From Rhizobium leucaenae USDA 9039 (lineage in GTDB: Bacteria > Pseudomonadota > Alphaproteobacteria > Rhizobiales > Rhizobiaceae): a stretch of DNA of 64,000 nucleotides. The DNA lies in NCBI RefSeq assembly GCF_000426285.1, contig NZ_AUFB01000001.1:124001-188000 (forward strand), in the 5' to 3' direction. Positions 19,576 through 28,282 of this stretch are shown here, piece after piece. The notes under the pieces are model-generated. The model had not been told where the DNA came from. It saw only the letters and a program-made list of their open reading frames with translations, and ran no database searches. Position numbers and translations under genes: made by a program. The number at the start of each line of letters is the position of its first letter. The first letter of the stretch is position 1.

Positions 19576-19586
19576 GGACTCATGTA

Positions 19587-19607
19587 TTGTTCCCATTCGG
19601 AACACAA
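19587..19607. promoter_or_regulatory. Operator-like dyad TTGTTCC/GGAACACAA
   Basis: TTGTTCC (19587-19593) and GGAACACAA (19599-19607) form an inverted repeat with a 5-base centre and one bulged base. The placement, in the non-coding gap that must hold the flippase promoter, and the 21-base size suit a homodimeric repressor. The regulator is unknown. Confidence 0.4.
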
Positions 19608-19743
19608 TCTTGCGCCAAGGGGGACACTCCAAAAACCAAGCAAATTGGCGCTGAACGGCCTGACGTTACGTAAGTTGCGGCCTGGGCCTGTAAGGATGTT
19701 TTTGGTTGGTATTCGCCCAACAGAGGGTTTTTCGTAAACTGTC

Positions 19744-19902
19744 ATGAGACAACATGCAGAACAGGTTATGAAGGACGTCGATCCCGATCGCACCACAGCC
19801 GGGCGGCGGCGCTTTCCGCGCCGGAAATTCGTGCTTCGCTGGTTGCTGATATTGTTTTGTCTCGCTGTCTGGGCTGCGGTCGCCATCTTCTTCATTTGGT
19901 GA
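19744..19902 (+). CDS. Small single-pass membrane protein (unrecognised)
   Basis: An open frame of 52 codons on the plus strand between two minus-strand genes. The first 27 residues are strongly basic (AGRRRFPRRKF) and the last 22 are hydrophobic ([20 protein letters not shown]), giving a textbook N-in, C-out single-pass segment ending at the stop. An internal ATG at 19768 would give 44 residues. The 3' end overlaps the stop of the ExoY-like gene by 11 bases in convergent orientation. There is no strong ribosome binding site. I do not recognise it. The ordered basic-then-hydrophobic design is unlike a random frame, so it may be a real small accessory of the polysaccharide machinery. Confidence 0.4.
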   Translation: MRQHAEQVMKDVDPDRTTAGRRRFPRRKFVLRWLLILFCLAVWAAVAIFFIW

Positions 19903-20584
19903 GCCGTTCCTTTTCATTGCGGGCAAGCAGCACGACGCCGACGGTCTTCCAGAGAATGTTGGCGTCCGTCCAGAACGAGCATGTGTGGTAGTAATCGACA
20001 TCGAACTGTACCCGTTCCTCATAGGAGGTGTCGGCGCAGCGGTTGACCTGCCATAGGCCGGTGATGCCGGGCTGCAGCGCCAGGTAGCAGTAGAGTTGCG
20101 ATCCGTAGCGCTCCAGTTCTGCGGCCACCACCGGCCGCGGCCCGACCAGGCTCATCTCGCCACGCAGCACGTTGAGGAGCTGCGGCAGCTCATCGGCGCT
20201 GCTCATGCGCAGATATTTGCCAAGCCAATGCACGCGCGGATCGTTCATCAGCTTCTGAGTGGCCAACCATTCCCTCTTCCGCTCCGGCTCACGCTCCAGC
20301 AGTTCGGCCAGGCGCCTGTCGGCATCCCTGCGCATCGAGCGGAATTTCAAGCAATGAAACGTGCGGCCTTCGCGACCGACACGGGTGTGACGGTAGATGA
20401 TGGGGCGGCCATCGACCAACAATAGCGCGATGGCGATTACGAGAAGGACAGGGGCAAGAAACAGCAAGCCCGCGGCCGAAAGCAATATATCGACGGCACG
20501 CTTAGCGCGGCTGCGCCTTGCTGTCTGTTTCAAATCATGAAGCGATTGCTCGTCATGAGCAAAGCCATCAAAAGCCGACAGCAT
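19892..20584 (-). CDS. ExoY/PssA-like undecaprenyl-phosphate sugar-1-phosphate transferase
   Basis: 230 residues, a short single-helix member of the bacterial sugar transferase family that starts a repeat unit on undecaprenyl phosphate. It shows [20 protein letters not shown] (membrane entry helix near 28-60), [21 protein letters not shown] (catalytic loop), [23 protein letters not shown], and [10 protein letters not shown]. These motifs are shared by ExoY and PssA. The length matches ExoY. GAGAGG lies 9 bases ahead of ATG 20584. The donor sugar (galactose or glucose in known rhizobial cases) cannot be read from sequence. It is the only priming enzyme in the window and so probably starts the polysaccharide built here. 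Confidence 0.9.
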   Translation of the reverse strand: MLSAFDGFAHDEQSLHDLKQTARRSRAKRAVDILLSAAGLLFLAPVLLVIAIALLLVDGRPIIYRHTRVGREGRTFHCLKFRSMRRDADRRLAELLEREPERKREWLATQKLMNDPRVHWLGKYLRMSSADELPQLLNVLRGEMSLVGPRPVVAAELERYGSQLYCYLALQPGITGLWQVNRCADTSYEERVQFDVDYYHTCSFWTDANILWKTVGVVLLARNEKERLTK

Positions 20585-20732
20585 CTCTTAGAACCTCTCG
20601 ACGTTCCGAACCGTTCCACAAAGCTGCCAGTTGCATCGAAACTTGACAATTGACCCTGCGGGTATTGCCCTAGTCCCATTGACGTAAAGCCGGGAAAGCA
20701 CGGCTAGGTCAGCGGGTAATTCGTCTACTCGA

Positions 20733-22019
20733 CTACCCGATTGGTGACTGTTCTGCAGCTTCCGGATATTCATCTGTGACGGCGGAGGAGGCTGCCGTGC
20801 GCTCAAGAATGCGTTTGTAGAGGGTCATCAGCGCATCCCGCCAGGAAGCCGGCGTATGGGCAAGCCCACTCGACCGGCGCATGCAGTTGACGCTCATCAG
20901 GCGGATCAGCATGTTGTCGCCAGCAAGCCGGCGCATCGCGCCGGCAAGCGTTTCCACCTTGCCGCTTTGAAAAGTCAGTCCGCAGCCAAGCTCGGCAATC
21001 TCGTCGCCGAGTAGGGCCGCGTCGGGAAGGATGACCGGAATGCCGCTGGTCACCGCCTCCAGCGCCGCAAGCCCGAAAGGTTCCGGAACACGCGAGGAGA
21101 CAACGAGTGCGCGGGCGTTGCCGATGATGCTGCGCATCTCATCTTTGGATTTCCAGCCATGGATGACCACCTCGGGGTAGTCGCGCTCCAGCAGCGCACG
21201 GCCCGCGCCGTCTCCGATGATGTGGAGGCTTATGCCGGCAAGCCGGGCTGCCATGGCGGCATCCTCGAAACCCTTTTCCGGTTCGAGCCGACCGACGAAG
21301 AAGAAATCGCGATTGTTCCACGGACTCATCGGCTGCTTCAGAAAGGGTTCGACCGGATTGCGGATGATCTCGATATTGTCTGTTTCGATACCGCTGCGGT
21401 CGAAATAGTCCCGCATGCGCTGATGCACGATGATGATGTTGGCAGGTGTTTGGCGCGTGGGGTAAAAATGTTCGCGCAATACATGCCGCGCCGATCGCCA
21501 GACCTTTTCATGGTAGCCGCGTTTGTCGCACTGCGTCGTCAGGCACTGCATGGACATCGGCGTGAGACGGCACACATCGTTTTTCCGATAATTCGCAAAA
21601 CCGCCATTCGGGCAGGACAGGAAATAGTCGTGCGCATGCAGAACGACGCGCTCGCGCACTGGCCACAGCGCTCGAAAAATCGACGGTGACAGGATCTTCG
21701 ACCACCCATGAACATGGTAGATCGTGGCTGTCGTGTCCTTTCGGGCGATGAGATCCTGCAGCGCGGTATAGGCGCTCTTGCTGTAAAGCCCGGCGGTGAG
21801 GGCGCTGATACGACCTTGTTGCGTCAGGGGCAGGCCATCGAGATTGATGGTGTCGAATGCTGGCGGATCTTCGCCGGCGGTGTCGCCGGCGAAATAGGTG
21901 ACTGGAATTCCAGCGCTTTGCAAAAGATTGGCAGAAAGGATCGCCAGATTTGACGCTCCGCCAACTTTGACGGAGCGATCATTGATGATGACGACCCGAT
22001 CGGGACGGGGTGGGCTCAC
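20733..22019 (-). CDS. GT4-family glycosyltransferase
   Basis: 428 residues of GT-B type. The N-terminal half shows VIINDRSVKVGGASNLAI (acceptor-side glycine loop) and HVHGWSKIL. The donor half shows FFVGRLEPEKGFEDA, IIGDGAGRALL, and the E-x7-E-like EPFGLAALEAVTSG used to bind the nucleotide sugar. I choose GTG 22019: on the coding strand GGAG sits 7 bases before it and overlaps the stop of the upstream gene, whereas ATG 22055 has no such site. The 4-base gap to the Wzc-like gene implies coupling. It probably adds a sugar to the repeat unit in the cytoplasm. Specificity unknown. Confidence 0.87.
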   Translation of the reverse strand: MSPPRPDRVVIINDRSVKVGGASNLAILSANLLQSAGIPVTYFAGDTAGEDPPAFDTINLDGLPLTQQGRISALTAGLYSKSAYTALQDLIARKDTTATIYHVHGWSKILSPSIFRALWPVRERVVLHAHDYFLSCPNGGFANYRKNDVCRLTPMSMQCLTTQCDKRGYHEKVWRSARHVLREHFYPTRQTPANIIIVHQRMRDYFDRSGIETDNIEIIRNPVEPFLKQPMSPWNNRDFFFVGRLEPEKGFEDAAMAARLAGISLHIIGDGAGRALLERDYPEVVIHGWKSKDEMRSIIGNARALVVSSRVPEPFGLAALEAVTSGIPVILPDAALLGDEIAELGCGLTFQSGKVETLAGAMRRLAGDNMLIRLMSVNCMRRSSGLAHTPASWRDALMTLYKRILERTAASSAVTDEYPEAAEQSPIG

Positions 22020-22030
22020 GAGATTACTCC
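22017..22030 (-). promoter_or_regulatory. Ribosome binding site fixing a GTG start
   Basis: On the minus strand the order is CTGGAG-TAA-TCTC-GTG: the GGAG is formed by the last sense codons of the Wzc-like gene, its TAA stop follows, and GTG comes 7 bases after the GGAG. This arrangement indicates that terminating ribosomes restart on the glycosyltransferase gene. Confidence 0.6.
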
Positions 22031-25000
22031 AGCGCTTCGACGTTTTGCGGCGCAAGCTTGCCCTTCAGCAGGTCGAGACAGGCCATTGCATTGCCCTTCA
22101 GCCGACCCTTGCGGTCCACCCACGGCTCGGGACGCCAAGCTTTGATGAAATTGGCGAGCAGGTTGCGGCTGATCTGGATCGAGGCGTGACGGAAACTCAT
22201 GGTCCGCTTGCGCATGAGGTAGACGGGATTGGCAATCTGCGAATAGCCGAGCCGGATACCCGCCGTGCGGCCGACCTTCGTGCCGAGGTGCACGCCTTGC
22301 AACTGCTTGGCGCTGACCACCTGGCCGTAGCGGGCGACGATCCGGCTGAAATCGACATCCTCGAGCCAACCATAGAAGGGCAGGTTCTCGTCGAAGCGTA
22401 GATTGCCGGCTTTGATGATCGTGGTGCGGACCGCCATGTTGCAGCCATAGGCGTTGTAGACGGATTGGAACTGCGCCGTCGTTTCCGACCGCCGCCGGCC
22501 CTTCGATTCGACCATTCGCAGCCCGTCGCGGACGGAGATACCGGGGCCGGTGATCCCGTCGGCGAGCACCGTGCCGGTGCACATGACGATGTCGGGATGG
22601 AACTGGAACAACCGTTCCGTCTCCTCGAGATAGTTGGGCGTCATGAGGAAATCATCATCGACGAAGAGCACGACGTCTGCATCCGGGATGTTGTCGAGGA
22701 TACGGTTGCGCTGGCGGCAGAGCCCCCGTTCCGAGATCAGCACGCGAACCGGAAAATCGAGGTCGCGCAGGCAGCTCGGATCGATGTCTTCGGGCGAGGC
22801 GAGGCAGACGACCACTTCGTCCGGCTTGCGAGTCTGGCGTGCGATGTGCGGCAGGATCGAGGACAGGATGTCCCGCCGGCCGGCACTGGCGATGCCGACG
22901 GCCAGCTTGAGCGGACGGCTGGGCGGACGGCCTTCGAGGCGCTTGGCGGAAAAGCGGGTTTCGCGAGCCTGCGGCTTTCGCCACCAGTGACGGCGCTCGT
23001 TATGCCTGCGCTTTTCGCTGCTGCGATTGGCGATGATGCCGAGGATGTTGATCGGCGTGGTGCCGAAACTTGCAAGTGCGTCGGACAGCCGCTCCACCGT
23101 CATCTTGTTGGTATGGCCGACGACGACGATGATGCCTTCGAGATAGCTGCAGATGACGCGTGTATCGGCCGAATCTTCGAAGGCCGACATGTCGACGATG
23201 ACCACCTTGTATCGCCGGCGCAGCAGCTCGATTTCCGCCTTCAACGCCGGCAGATGGCCATAGCGCTGGTACGCGGTAACGGATTTTTCCGTCTCGTCGA
23301 CCGTGACGACGGGAATGCCGTTGCCATAGGACTGCGACGCCAATCTGTCGGTCTCCGGATCATGGTCGATCGTCGCGACGGAGAGGCCGTTTTCATGCGC
23401 AACGGAATAACGTCGCGGCACCTCGTTCATGCGCAGCAGTTCCATGCCGAAGTCCGAGCCTGCTTCCATTGCCACGCCGCTGAGGCGGGAATTGAGGAAA
23501 TCGGCGTCGACCAGCACCACGGACGCGCCCTCGTTTTGATAAAGCTGAGCGAGATTGGTCGCGATCGTCGTCTTGCCTTCGCCCGTGCCGACCGAAGTGA
23601 TGCCGATCACCATCGGAGCATTCGGCTGGAAGGCGGAGTCGACCGAATGTTTTACCCCGCGCAAAGCTTCGGAGAATTGCGAATAGGGCGTGTCGAGCAC
23701 GGATCTTAGCGGCGACATGGTTCGTCGCCATGTCGCGCCGCCCCCTACGATATGGCCGGGCACGAAGGATGGGCCGGCATAGACGGGCACATGGCCGAGC
23801 GAGGTGATGCCGAGTTCGCGCCGGAGCTTTTCGCTGGAGCTGACGCGCCGATCCATGCCGTCACGCAGCAGCGCCATTCCAAGCCCTAAGGCAAGGCCCA
23901 GCATGGCGGAGAAGGGAATGACGATCGATGATTTCGGCCAGCTCTTCGTCAGCGGCACGGCGGCGGCCGTAACGACGCGGGCATTGCCGAGCGGGAAAGA
24001 TTCTTTCTGCAGCGCGCCGATCAATTGCTGCAGGATGCTTTCATACATGCGGCGATAGGTGGTCGCGCGGCTCTCCATCTCGGAGAGCTCGACACGCGCC
24101 AGGTTCTTGTCGGTGCCAGTTTCCGTCAGCGAGGCCAGCTCGTCGTTGAGCAGTTTCTCGCGTGTTTGCGCCACTTCCAGATTGGAGCGATAGACGGCCT
24201 GGATGCGGGCAAACTCCTTCTGCATTTCGCCCTTCAGCCGATCGATCTCGTCCTGCGCGGCCGCAATTGCCGGGTTGCCGGCATCGTAGCGGCTGCTCAG
24301 GTTGTTGAGCTTGGTCGTCGCGACGCCGAGATCTTCCTGCAGTTTCTGTATGCGCGGATTGTTGATCGTCTCGTCGACGTCACCCTCGACCTTCTCTCCG
24401 GCCATCAACCGGTTGAGGGTCGCAAGCTTGGCGGATTCGGCCGCCGTCTGCGCCCGGGCTGCCAGCGCCTGGCTGCTGATTTCGGACAATTGCTGCTGGT
24501 CGAGCGAGGAGGAGGTGCTGATCTCCATGATGCCGTTCTTGGCGCGAAATTCTTCGACGCTCATTGCAGCTTCACGTGCCTGCCGTCCGACCTCGATCAG
24601 CCGGGTTTCCAGCCATTTCGCGCCGCTCTGTGCGGCGGAAGCGCGCTCGGTGAGCCCCGTACGAATATAGGCGGCAGCAATCGCGTTAGCCGCCAGTGCC
24701 GCCTTGCGCGGATCGGTGGAACTATACCCGATTTCCAGAATGTAGGACTGGCCCACCCGGTTTACGGAGACCCTGGAGAGGAAAGACGCCATGGTGCGGC
24801 GCATCAGATCGTCTTCGGTCGGGATGGGTTTTACTTCTTCGTCATGGGTGTGGGTGAAATAGGCGCTAATGCTATGCAGCGAGTCGCGCAGAGCTCCCTG
24901 CCACGACGCGCCCCCGACGATTTCGGGGTCCTCGCTGAGATTGAGCTTCTCGATCACTGCGCGGGCGATCGCCTCCGATTTGACGATCTCGACCTGGCTG

Positions 25001-25290
25001 GCGATCTCGGCGGCCTCGATGATGACCGTGCCGCTGAAGGCATCCTGAGATGCAATGCGCCCCTGTTCCGGATCCATGACCAGACGGGTCGTTGCTTGAT
25101 AGATCGGCTTGGTGGTCGTGACGTAGAATGCGCCAATGCCGAGTCCGATCGCCGTAAAGATGATGAAAATCAGCATATGCCGCTGCAGGAACCGCCAAAT
25201 ATCGCGAAAGGAGATATATTCGCTTCCGTTTGATCGCTTGGCCTCGGATTGAGCACCGGGTACGCTTTTACCAATCTCGTGAACTGCCAT
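22024..25290 (-). CDS. Wzc-like chain-length/BY-kinase-like protein fused to a GT2 glycosyltransferase
   Basis: 1088 residues. Residues 25-480 form a Wzz-type chain-length determinant: membrane segments at about 38-58 and 454-475 with a long coiled-coil periplasmic region between. Residues 555-755 are a P-loop ATPase of the BY-kinase type, with Walker A GTGEGKTT (about 568-575), A' VVLVDADF (591-598) and Walker B VVIVDMS (696-702). The usual C-terminal tyrosine cluster is missing. Instead residues 795-1088 are a GT2 domain: LAVGIASAGRRD, VVVCLASPED, ADVVLFVDDDF (DDD 878-880) and FYGWLEDVDFSRI (977-978 ED). Ordinary Wzc/ExoP proteins are about 720-790 residues. The fusion is continuous with no frameshift or stop. 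It would couple length control at the membrane to addition of a sugar. Confidence 0.92.
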   Translation of the reverse strand: MAVHEIGKSVPGAQSEAKRSNGSEYISFRDIWRFLQRHMLIFIIFTAIGLGIGAFYVTTTKPIYQATTRLVMDPEQGRIASQDAFSGTVIIEAAEIASQVEIVKSEAIARAVIEKLNLSEDPEIVGGASWQGALRDSLHSISAYFTHTHDEEVKPIPTEDDLMRRTMASFLSRVSVNRVGQSYILEIGYSSTDPRKAALAANAIAAAYIRTGLTERASAAQSGAKWLETRLIEVGRQAREAAMSVEEFRAKNGIMEISTSSSLDQQQLSEISSQALAARAQTAAESAKLATLNRLMAGEKVEGDVDETINNPRIQKLQEDLGVATTKLNNLSSRYDAGNPAIAAAQDEIDRLKGEMQKEFARIQAVYRSNLEVAQTREKLLNDELASLTETGTDKNLARVELSEMESRATTYRRMYESILQQLIGALQKESFPLGNARVVTAAAVPLTKSWPKSSIVIPFSAMLGLALGLGMALLRDGMDRRVSSSEKLRRELGITSLGHVPVYAGPSFVPGHIVGGGATWRRTMSPLRSVLDTPYSQFSEALRGVKHSVDSAFQPNAPMVIGITSVGTGEGKTTIATNLAQLYQNEGASVVLVDADFLNSRLSGVAMEAGSDFGMELLRMNEVPRRYSVAHENGLSVATIDHDPETDRLASQSYGNGIPVVTVDETEKSVTAYQRYGHLPALKAEIELLRRRYKVVIVDMSAFEDSADTRVICSYLEGIIVVVGHTNKMTVERLSDALASFGTTPINILGIIANRSSEKRRHNERRHWWRKPQARETRFSAKRLEGRPPSRPLKLAVGIASAGRRDILSSILPHIARQTRKPDEVVVCLASPEDIDPSCLRDLDFPVRVLISERGLCRQRNRILDNIPDADVVLFVDDDFLMTPNYLEETERLFQFHPDIVMCTGTVLADGITGPGISVRDGLRMVESKGRRRSETTAQFQSVYNAYGCNMAVRTTIIKAGNLRFDENLPFYGWLEDVDFSRIVARYGQVVSAKQLQGVHLGTKVGRTAGIRLGYSQIANPVYLMRKRTMSFRHASIQISRNLLANFIKAWRPEPWVDRKGRLKGNAMACLDLLKGKLAPQNVEALE

Positions 25291-25322
25291 GATATATCCG
25301 CCCGACCTTGCTTCGATGGTGG

Positions 25323-26666
25323 TTATTGGGATTGTGATTGCGTGGGATCGGCCGAGGACAGCATTGCGCTGTCCAGGCTGCTGGAAACGTTGTAGCGAAC
25401 GTCCAGCACATCACCCGGCTGCAACGCCGCCGTTTCCGGTATCTCGCTTGTGGTGCCTCCATCGCCGCCGCGGGTAACCCAATATTCGAGCGGCTGGAGA
25501 TCGATCGCCTTCATACTCTCGGAGCGAGACAGAGAAGCGCCGGCGATCTGCAGCAGTTGCAGCGTTGTGTTGCGCTTCAGCTTGGTGTCTTCGATTTCGC
25601 TTTCGGTCGTCTGCAATTGCTGCCCGGCTTCGGTCTTGCGCTGCCCTTTCAGGTTCAGAGCATCGCGTTCGGTCTCGCTCAATTTTTGCTTGGCCTGCAT
25701 GGAGGCGACGACGAGATCGAGCTTGCCGCTCTGCATGTCGGCGACGACACGCTCCAAGGACGTCTTGCGTGAGGTGGTGAGGATCTTCGTGTCGACCAGC
25801 TTGGAAATATCTTGCAATTCATCCTGTGCGATCTTCACCTGCTCGTCCTGCGATGCCATCTTCTCATCGAGAATGTCGATCTCATTGCGCAGCAAGGTTT
25901 CGAGTTCGGCGGCAGATTGGAGTTGTTGGCGGAGCGCCTCGGCCCGGGCATTGAACACATCGATCTCGCTGGTCATGATCTGTTTGATCGCGGAGCCTTC
26001 GGGTGCCGCCTTGATTTCCGGCGGAAAGTCGACGGTCGTTTGATCGTTCATCTCAGCCATTAAACGGGCGCGCCGGGCGCCGAGCTGCTTCAACTGCAGC
26101 TCCATGCGGTTGATCTCGCCGGCATAGCTGATCTGTTGCGCGTTGTTATATTCGCCGGTCGGATTGGAGCGGCGTTCGCGGCCGCCCGCCATCGCGACAG
26201 CCTGCTTGACCGTCAGGCCCGGCCGGAATTCCAGCTCGCTCGGCTTCTCGACCGAACCGGTGACATAGATCATCGGATATTTCACCACTTCGACAGACGC
26301 CGTGGGAGCGGTGGCGAGACCAGTGATCTGTTTCAGCCGATCACCGATTTCCGTAGAGACATCCGCGGTGGTCTTGTCGATGACCGGCATTTCACCGATC
26401 ATCGGAATGGAGATCGTGCCGGATTGGGAAACGACGTATTCGCCGTTCAGCGCCGTCCACTCCTTATATTCCCCTGTCGAGGCGACCCATTCGACGATTG
26501 CTACCTTCATCCGCGTCTGAGGCTTGATGTGATAGATCTCATCCGAGGCAGCATTGGCTTTGTCGATAAAGGCGGTTCCCGAAAATGCCAGGGCGAGGAA
26601 CAGGCCGAGGATGGTGCCCGGTGTTTTCCGGCGGGCATGTGCGTGAAGAGCAGAAACTGTCAACAT
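25323..26666 (-). CDS. Outer-membrane polysaccharide export protein (ExoF/Wza-like)
   Basis: 447 residues. An N-terminal signal segment (GTILGLFLALAFSGTAF, ending near ANAASDE) is followed by a polysaccharide export domain (YVVSQSGTISIPMIGEMPV), a SLBB-like segment (PMIYVTGSVEKPSELEFRPGLTVKQAVAMAGG), and then a long coiled coil (about 190-370) and a second beta-rich segment near the C-terminus. This layout is that of ExoF-type periplasmic/outer membrane export proteins, longer than Wza and with a helical barrel region. It is encoded 32 bases upstream of the Wzc-like gene, its expected partner, and begins the leftward operon from the divergent promoter at 26.7-26.9 kb. Confidence 0.9.
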   Translation of the reverse strand: MLTVSALHAHARRKTPGTILGLFLALAFSGTAFIDKANAASDEIYHIKPQTRMKVAIVEWVASTGEYKEWTALNGEYVVSQSGTISIPMIGEMPVIDKTTADVSTEIGDRLKQITGLATAPTASVEVVKYPMIYVTGSVEKPSELEFRPGLTVKQAVAMAGGRERRSNPTGEYNNAQQISYAGEINRMELQLKQLGARRARLMAEMNDQTTVDFPPEIKAAPEGSAIKQIMTSEIDVFNARAEALRQQLQSAAELETLLRNEIDILDEKMASQDEQVKIAQDELQDISKLVDTKILTTSRKTSLERVVADMQSGKLDLVVASMQAKQKLSETERDALNLKGQRKTEAGQQLQTTESEIEDTKLKRNTTLQLLQIAGASLSRSESMKAIDLQPLEYWVTRGGDGGTTSEIPETAALQPGDVLDVRYNVSSSLDSAMLSSADPTQSQSQ

Positions 26667-26983
26667 GAGGCGCGATCTCGGTTTCGTTTCGGTCGCGCCG
26701 CCGCCAACTTGCCGCAGCGCTATGGACTGAGATCATCCCTTGAACGCATTTCGAGTAAATCCCCTGCCGTAGGGTTACGGCTAATCCCTTCTGAGGAAGG
26801 AATGAGTGGTGCTCGGCGTTCGGGTAACAGCGAATATACCATTGAGTTTAAACTGTTTTCGGCCGCTTAGACCTTTTGGTCATGACCTTCAGCCATTTGG
26901 ATGCGAAAGAGGACCGATGTGGGTTCTGTCCCATCGCCCGCCGCCCGCACAATGATGTTTCGATCAACGGCGGAGGAAGAGGG
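26667..26983. promoter_or_regulatory. Divergent promoter region of the polysaccharide cluster
   Basis: 317 bases between the leftward export operon and the rightward GT4 gene. At 26767-26780 it holds CCGTAGGGTTACGG, a perfect 5-base inverted repeat around GGGT, flanked by TAAATCCC and CTAATCCC. GGGwTTA-like elements therefore occur three times in about 40 bases. A strong GGAGGAAGAGGG (26972-26983) serves the GT4 start. I cannot name the regulator. MucR/Ros-type control of rhizobial polysaccharide genes is known in general but not shown here. Confidence 0.4.
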
Positions 26984-28213
26984 ATGCGGGTAGCGATCGT
27001 TCATTATTGGCTGGTGTCGATGCGGGGCGGCGAGAAAGTGGTCGAAGCGCTCTGCGACATGTATCCGGACGCCGATATCTTCACGCTCGTCTACGATGAG
27101 AGCCGCGTTTCCGAAAAGATCAAGAGACACAAGGTCACGACATCGTTCCTGCAGCGCATCCCCGGCGCCATCAAAGGCTACCAGTCGCTGCTGCCGCTGA
27201 TGCCCTTTGCGCTGGAGAGCTTCGATCTCAGTGGCTACGACCTCATCATCTCCAGCGAATCAGGCCCTGCGAAAGGCATTATCCCCCCGCCGCAAGCGAC
27301 GCACGTCTGCTACTGCCACTCGCCGATGCGCTATCTTTGGGATCACTACCATTTCTATCGCTCCAATGCCGGCCTCGCCTCGCGGCTGATGCTGCCGGTG
27401 CTGGCGCCATTGCTGCGGTCCTGGGATGTCAATACCAGCATGCGCGTCGACCGATTCATTGCCAATTCCCATCACGTCAGTGCCCGCATCGGCAAATATT
27501 ATCGTCGCCCGGCGACGGTGCTCTACCCGCCGGTCTCCGTGGACGATTTCACCCCGGCGGCGGCAACCGAGGACTTCTATCTCTGCGCCGGCCAGCTTAT
27601 TCCCTACAAGCGGATCGACCTTGCCGTCCGGGCTTTTACCACGATGAACCGCAACCTGGTCGTCATCGGCGAGGGCAAGGAAATGGAAAAACTCAGACGT
27701 TTGGCCGGCCCGACCATTACCTTTCTCGGCCGTGCGCCATTCTCGGTGCTGAAGGAGAAGCTGGCGCGCTGCCGCGCACTGATTTTCCCAGGCGAGGAGG
27801 ATTTTGGCATCGTTCCGGTCGAGGCTATGGCCAGCGGTCGTCCTGTCATCGCCTTCGGCAGCGGCGGCGCGCTGGAAACGGTCGTTCCAGGCGTCAGCGG
27901 CATATTGTTCGAAGAGCAATCCGAAAAGGCGCTGATCGACGCGGTGCATGATTTCGAAGACCATGAGAATGCGTTCCGCCCGGACGTGCTGCGCGCGCAT
28001 GCGGCTCAATTCAGCCTATGCAATTTCACGACCGGCATGCAGGCGATCATCGATGAAGAATTGCTGGCACACAAAGCGGTCTTGCCGCGCAACGACCGGA
28101 GCACTGCCGCCATCCAACGCCTGTTCGAGGGACAGTTCCCGGCGCCGGCGGTCGAAACGCAGCAACGTGTTGCCACTACCGAACCAGTGACGGTGCACGC
28201 ACCGACTTTTTGA
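26984..28213 (+). CDS. GT4-family glycosyltransferase
   Basis: 409 residues from ATG 26984, which has a strong GGAGGAAGAGGG site. The open frame continues upstream to 26876 but that part is unlikely to be translated. Motifs are MRVAIVHYWLVSMRGGEKV (glycine-rich acceptor loop with GGEKV), VCYCHSPMRYLWDHY, FYLCAGQLIPYKRID, VVIGEGKEMEKLR and the donor-binding FPGEEDFGIVPVEAMASGRPV. The CHSPMRY...GxEDFGI pattern is typical of mannosyl- or rhamnosyl-type GT4 enzymes in exopolysaccharide loci. It is the only polysaccharide gene transcribed to the right and faces the export operon, so shared control is likely. Confidence 0.88.
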   Translation: MRVAIVHYWLVSMRGGEKVVEALCDMYPDADIFTLVYDESRVSEKIKRHKVTTSFLQRIPGAIKGYQSLLPLMPFALESFDLSGYDLIISSESGPAKGIIPPPQATHVCYCHSPMRYLWDHYHFYRSNAGLASRLMLPVLAPLLRSWDVNTSMRVDRFIANSHHVSARIGKYYRRPATVLYPPVSVDDFTPAAATEDFYLCAGQLIPYKRIDLAVRAFTTMNRNLVVIGEGKEMEKLRRLAGPTITFLGRAPFSVLKEKLARCRALIFPGEEDFGIVPVEAMASGRPVIAFGSGGALETVVPGVSGILFEEQSEKALIDAVHDFEDHENAFRPDVLRAHAAQFSLCNFTTGMQAIIDEELLAHKAVLPRNDRSTAAIQRLFEGQFPAPAVETQQRVATTEPVTVHAPTF

Positions 28214-28282
28214 ATGCATGTTCGGCCACTGGGATATGTCATTCAAAGGCATTACACTGTCCCGCAGCCAAAGGAGGCTGAA

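Noticed and set aside
19455..19895. 146-codon minus-strand frame spanning the gap upstream of the flippase
   Set aside because: Overlaps the flippase start in another frame, has Cys/Arg-rich random composition and covers the two dyads; no homology recognised.
20641..20670. TTGACA-like -35 on the plus strand in the gap before the ExoY-like gene
   Set aside because: There is no -10 at suitable distance and no plus-strand gene downstream for it to serve.
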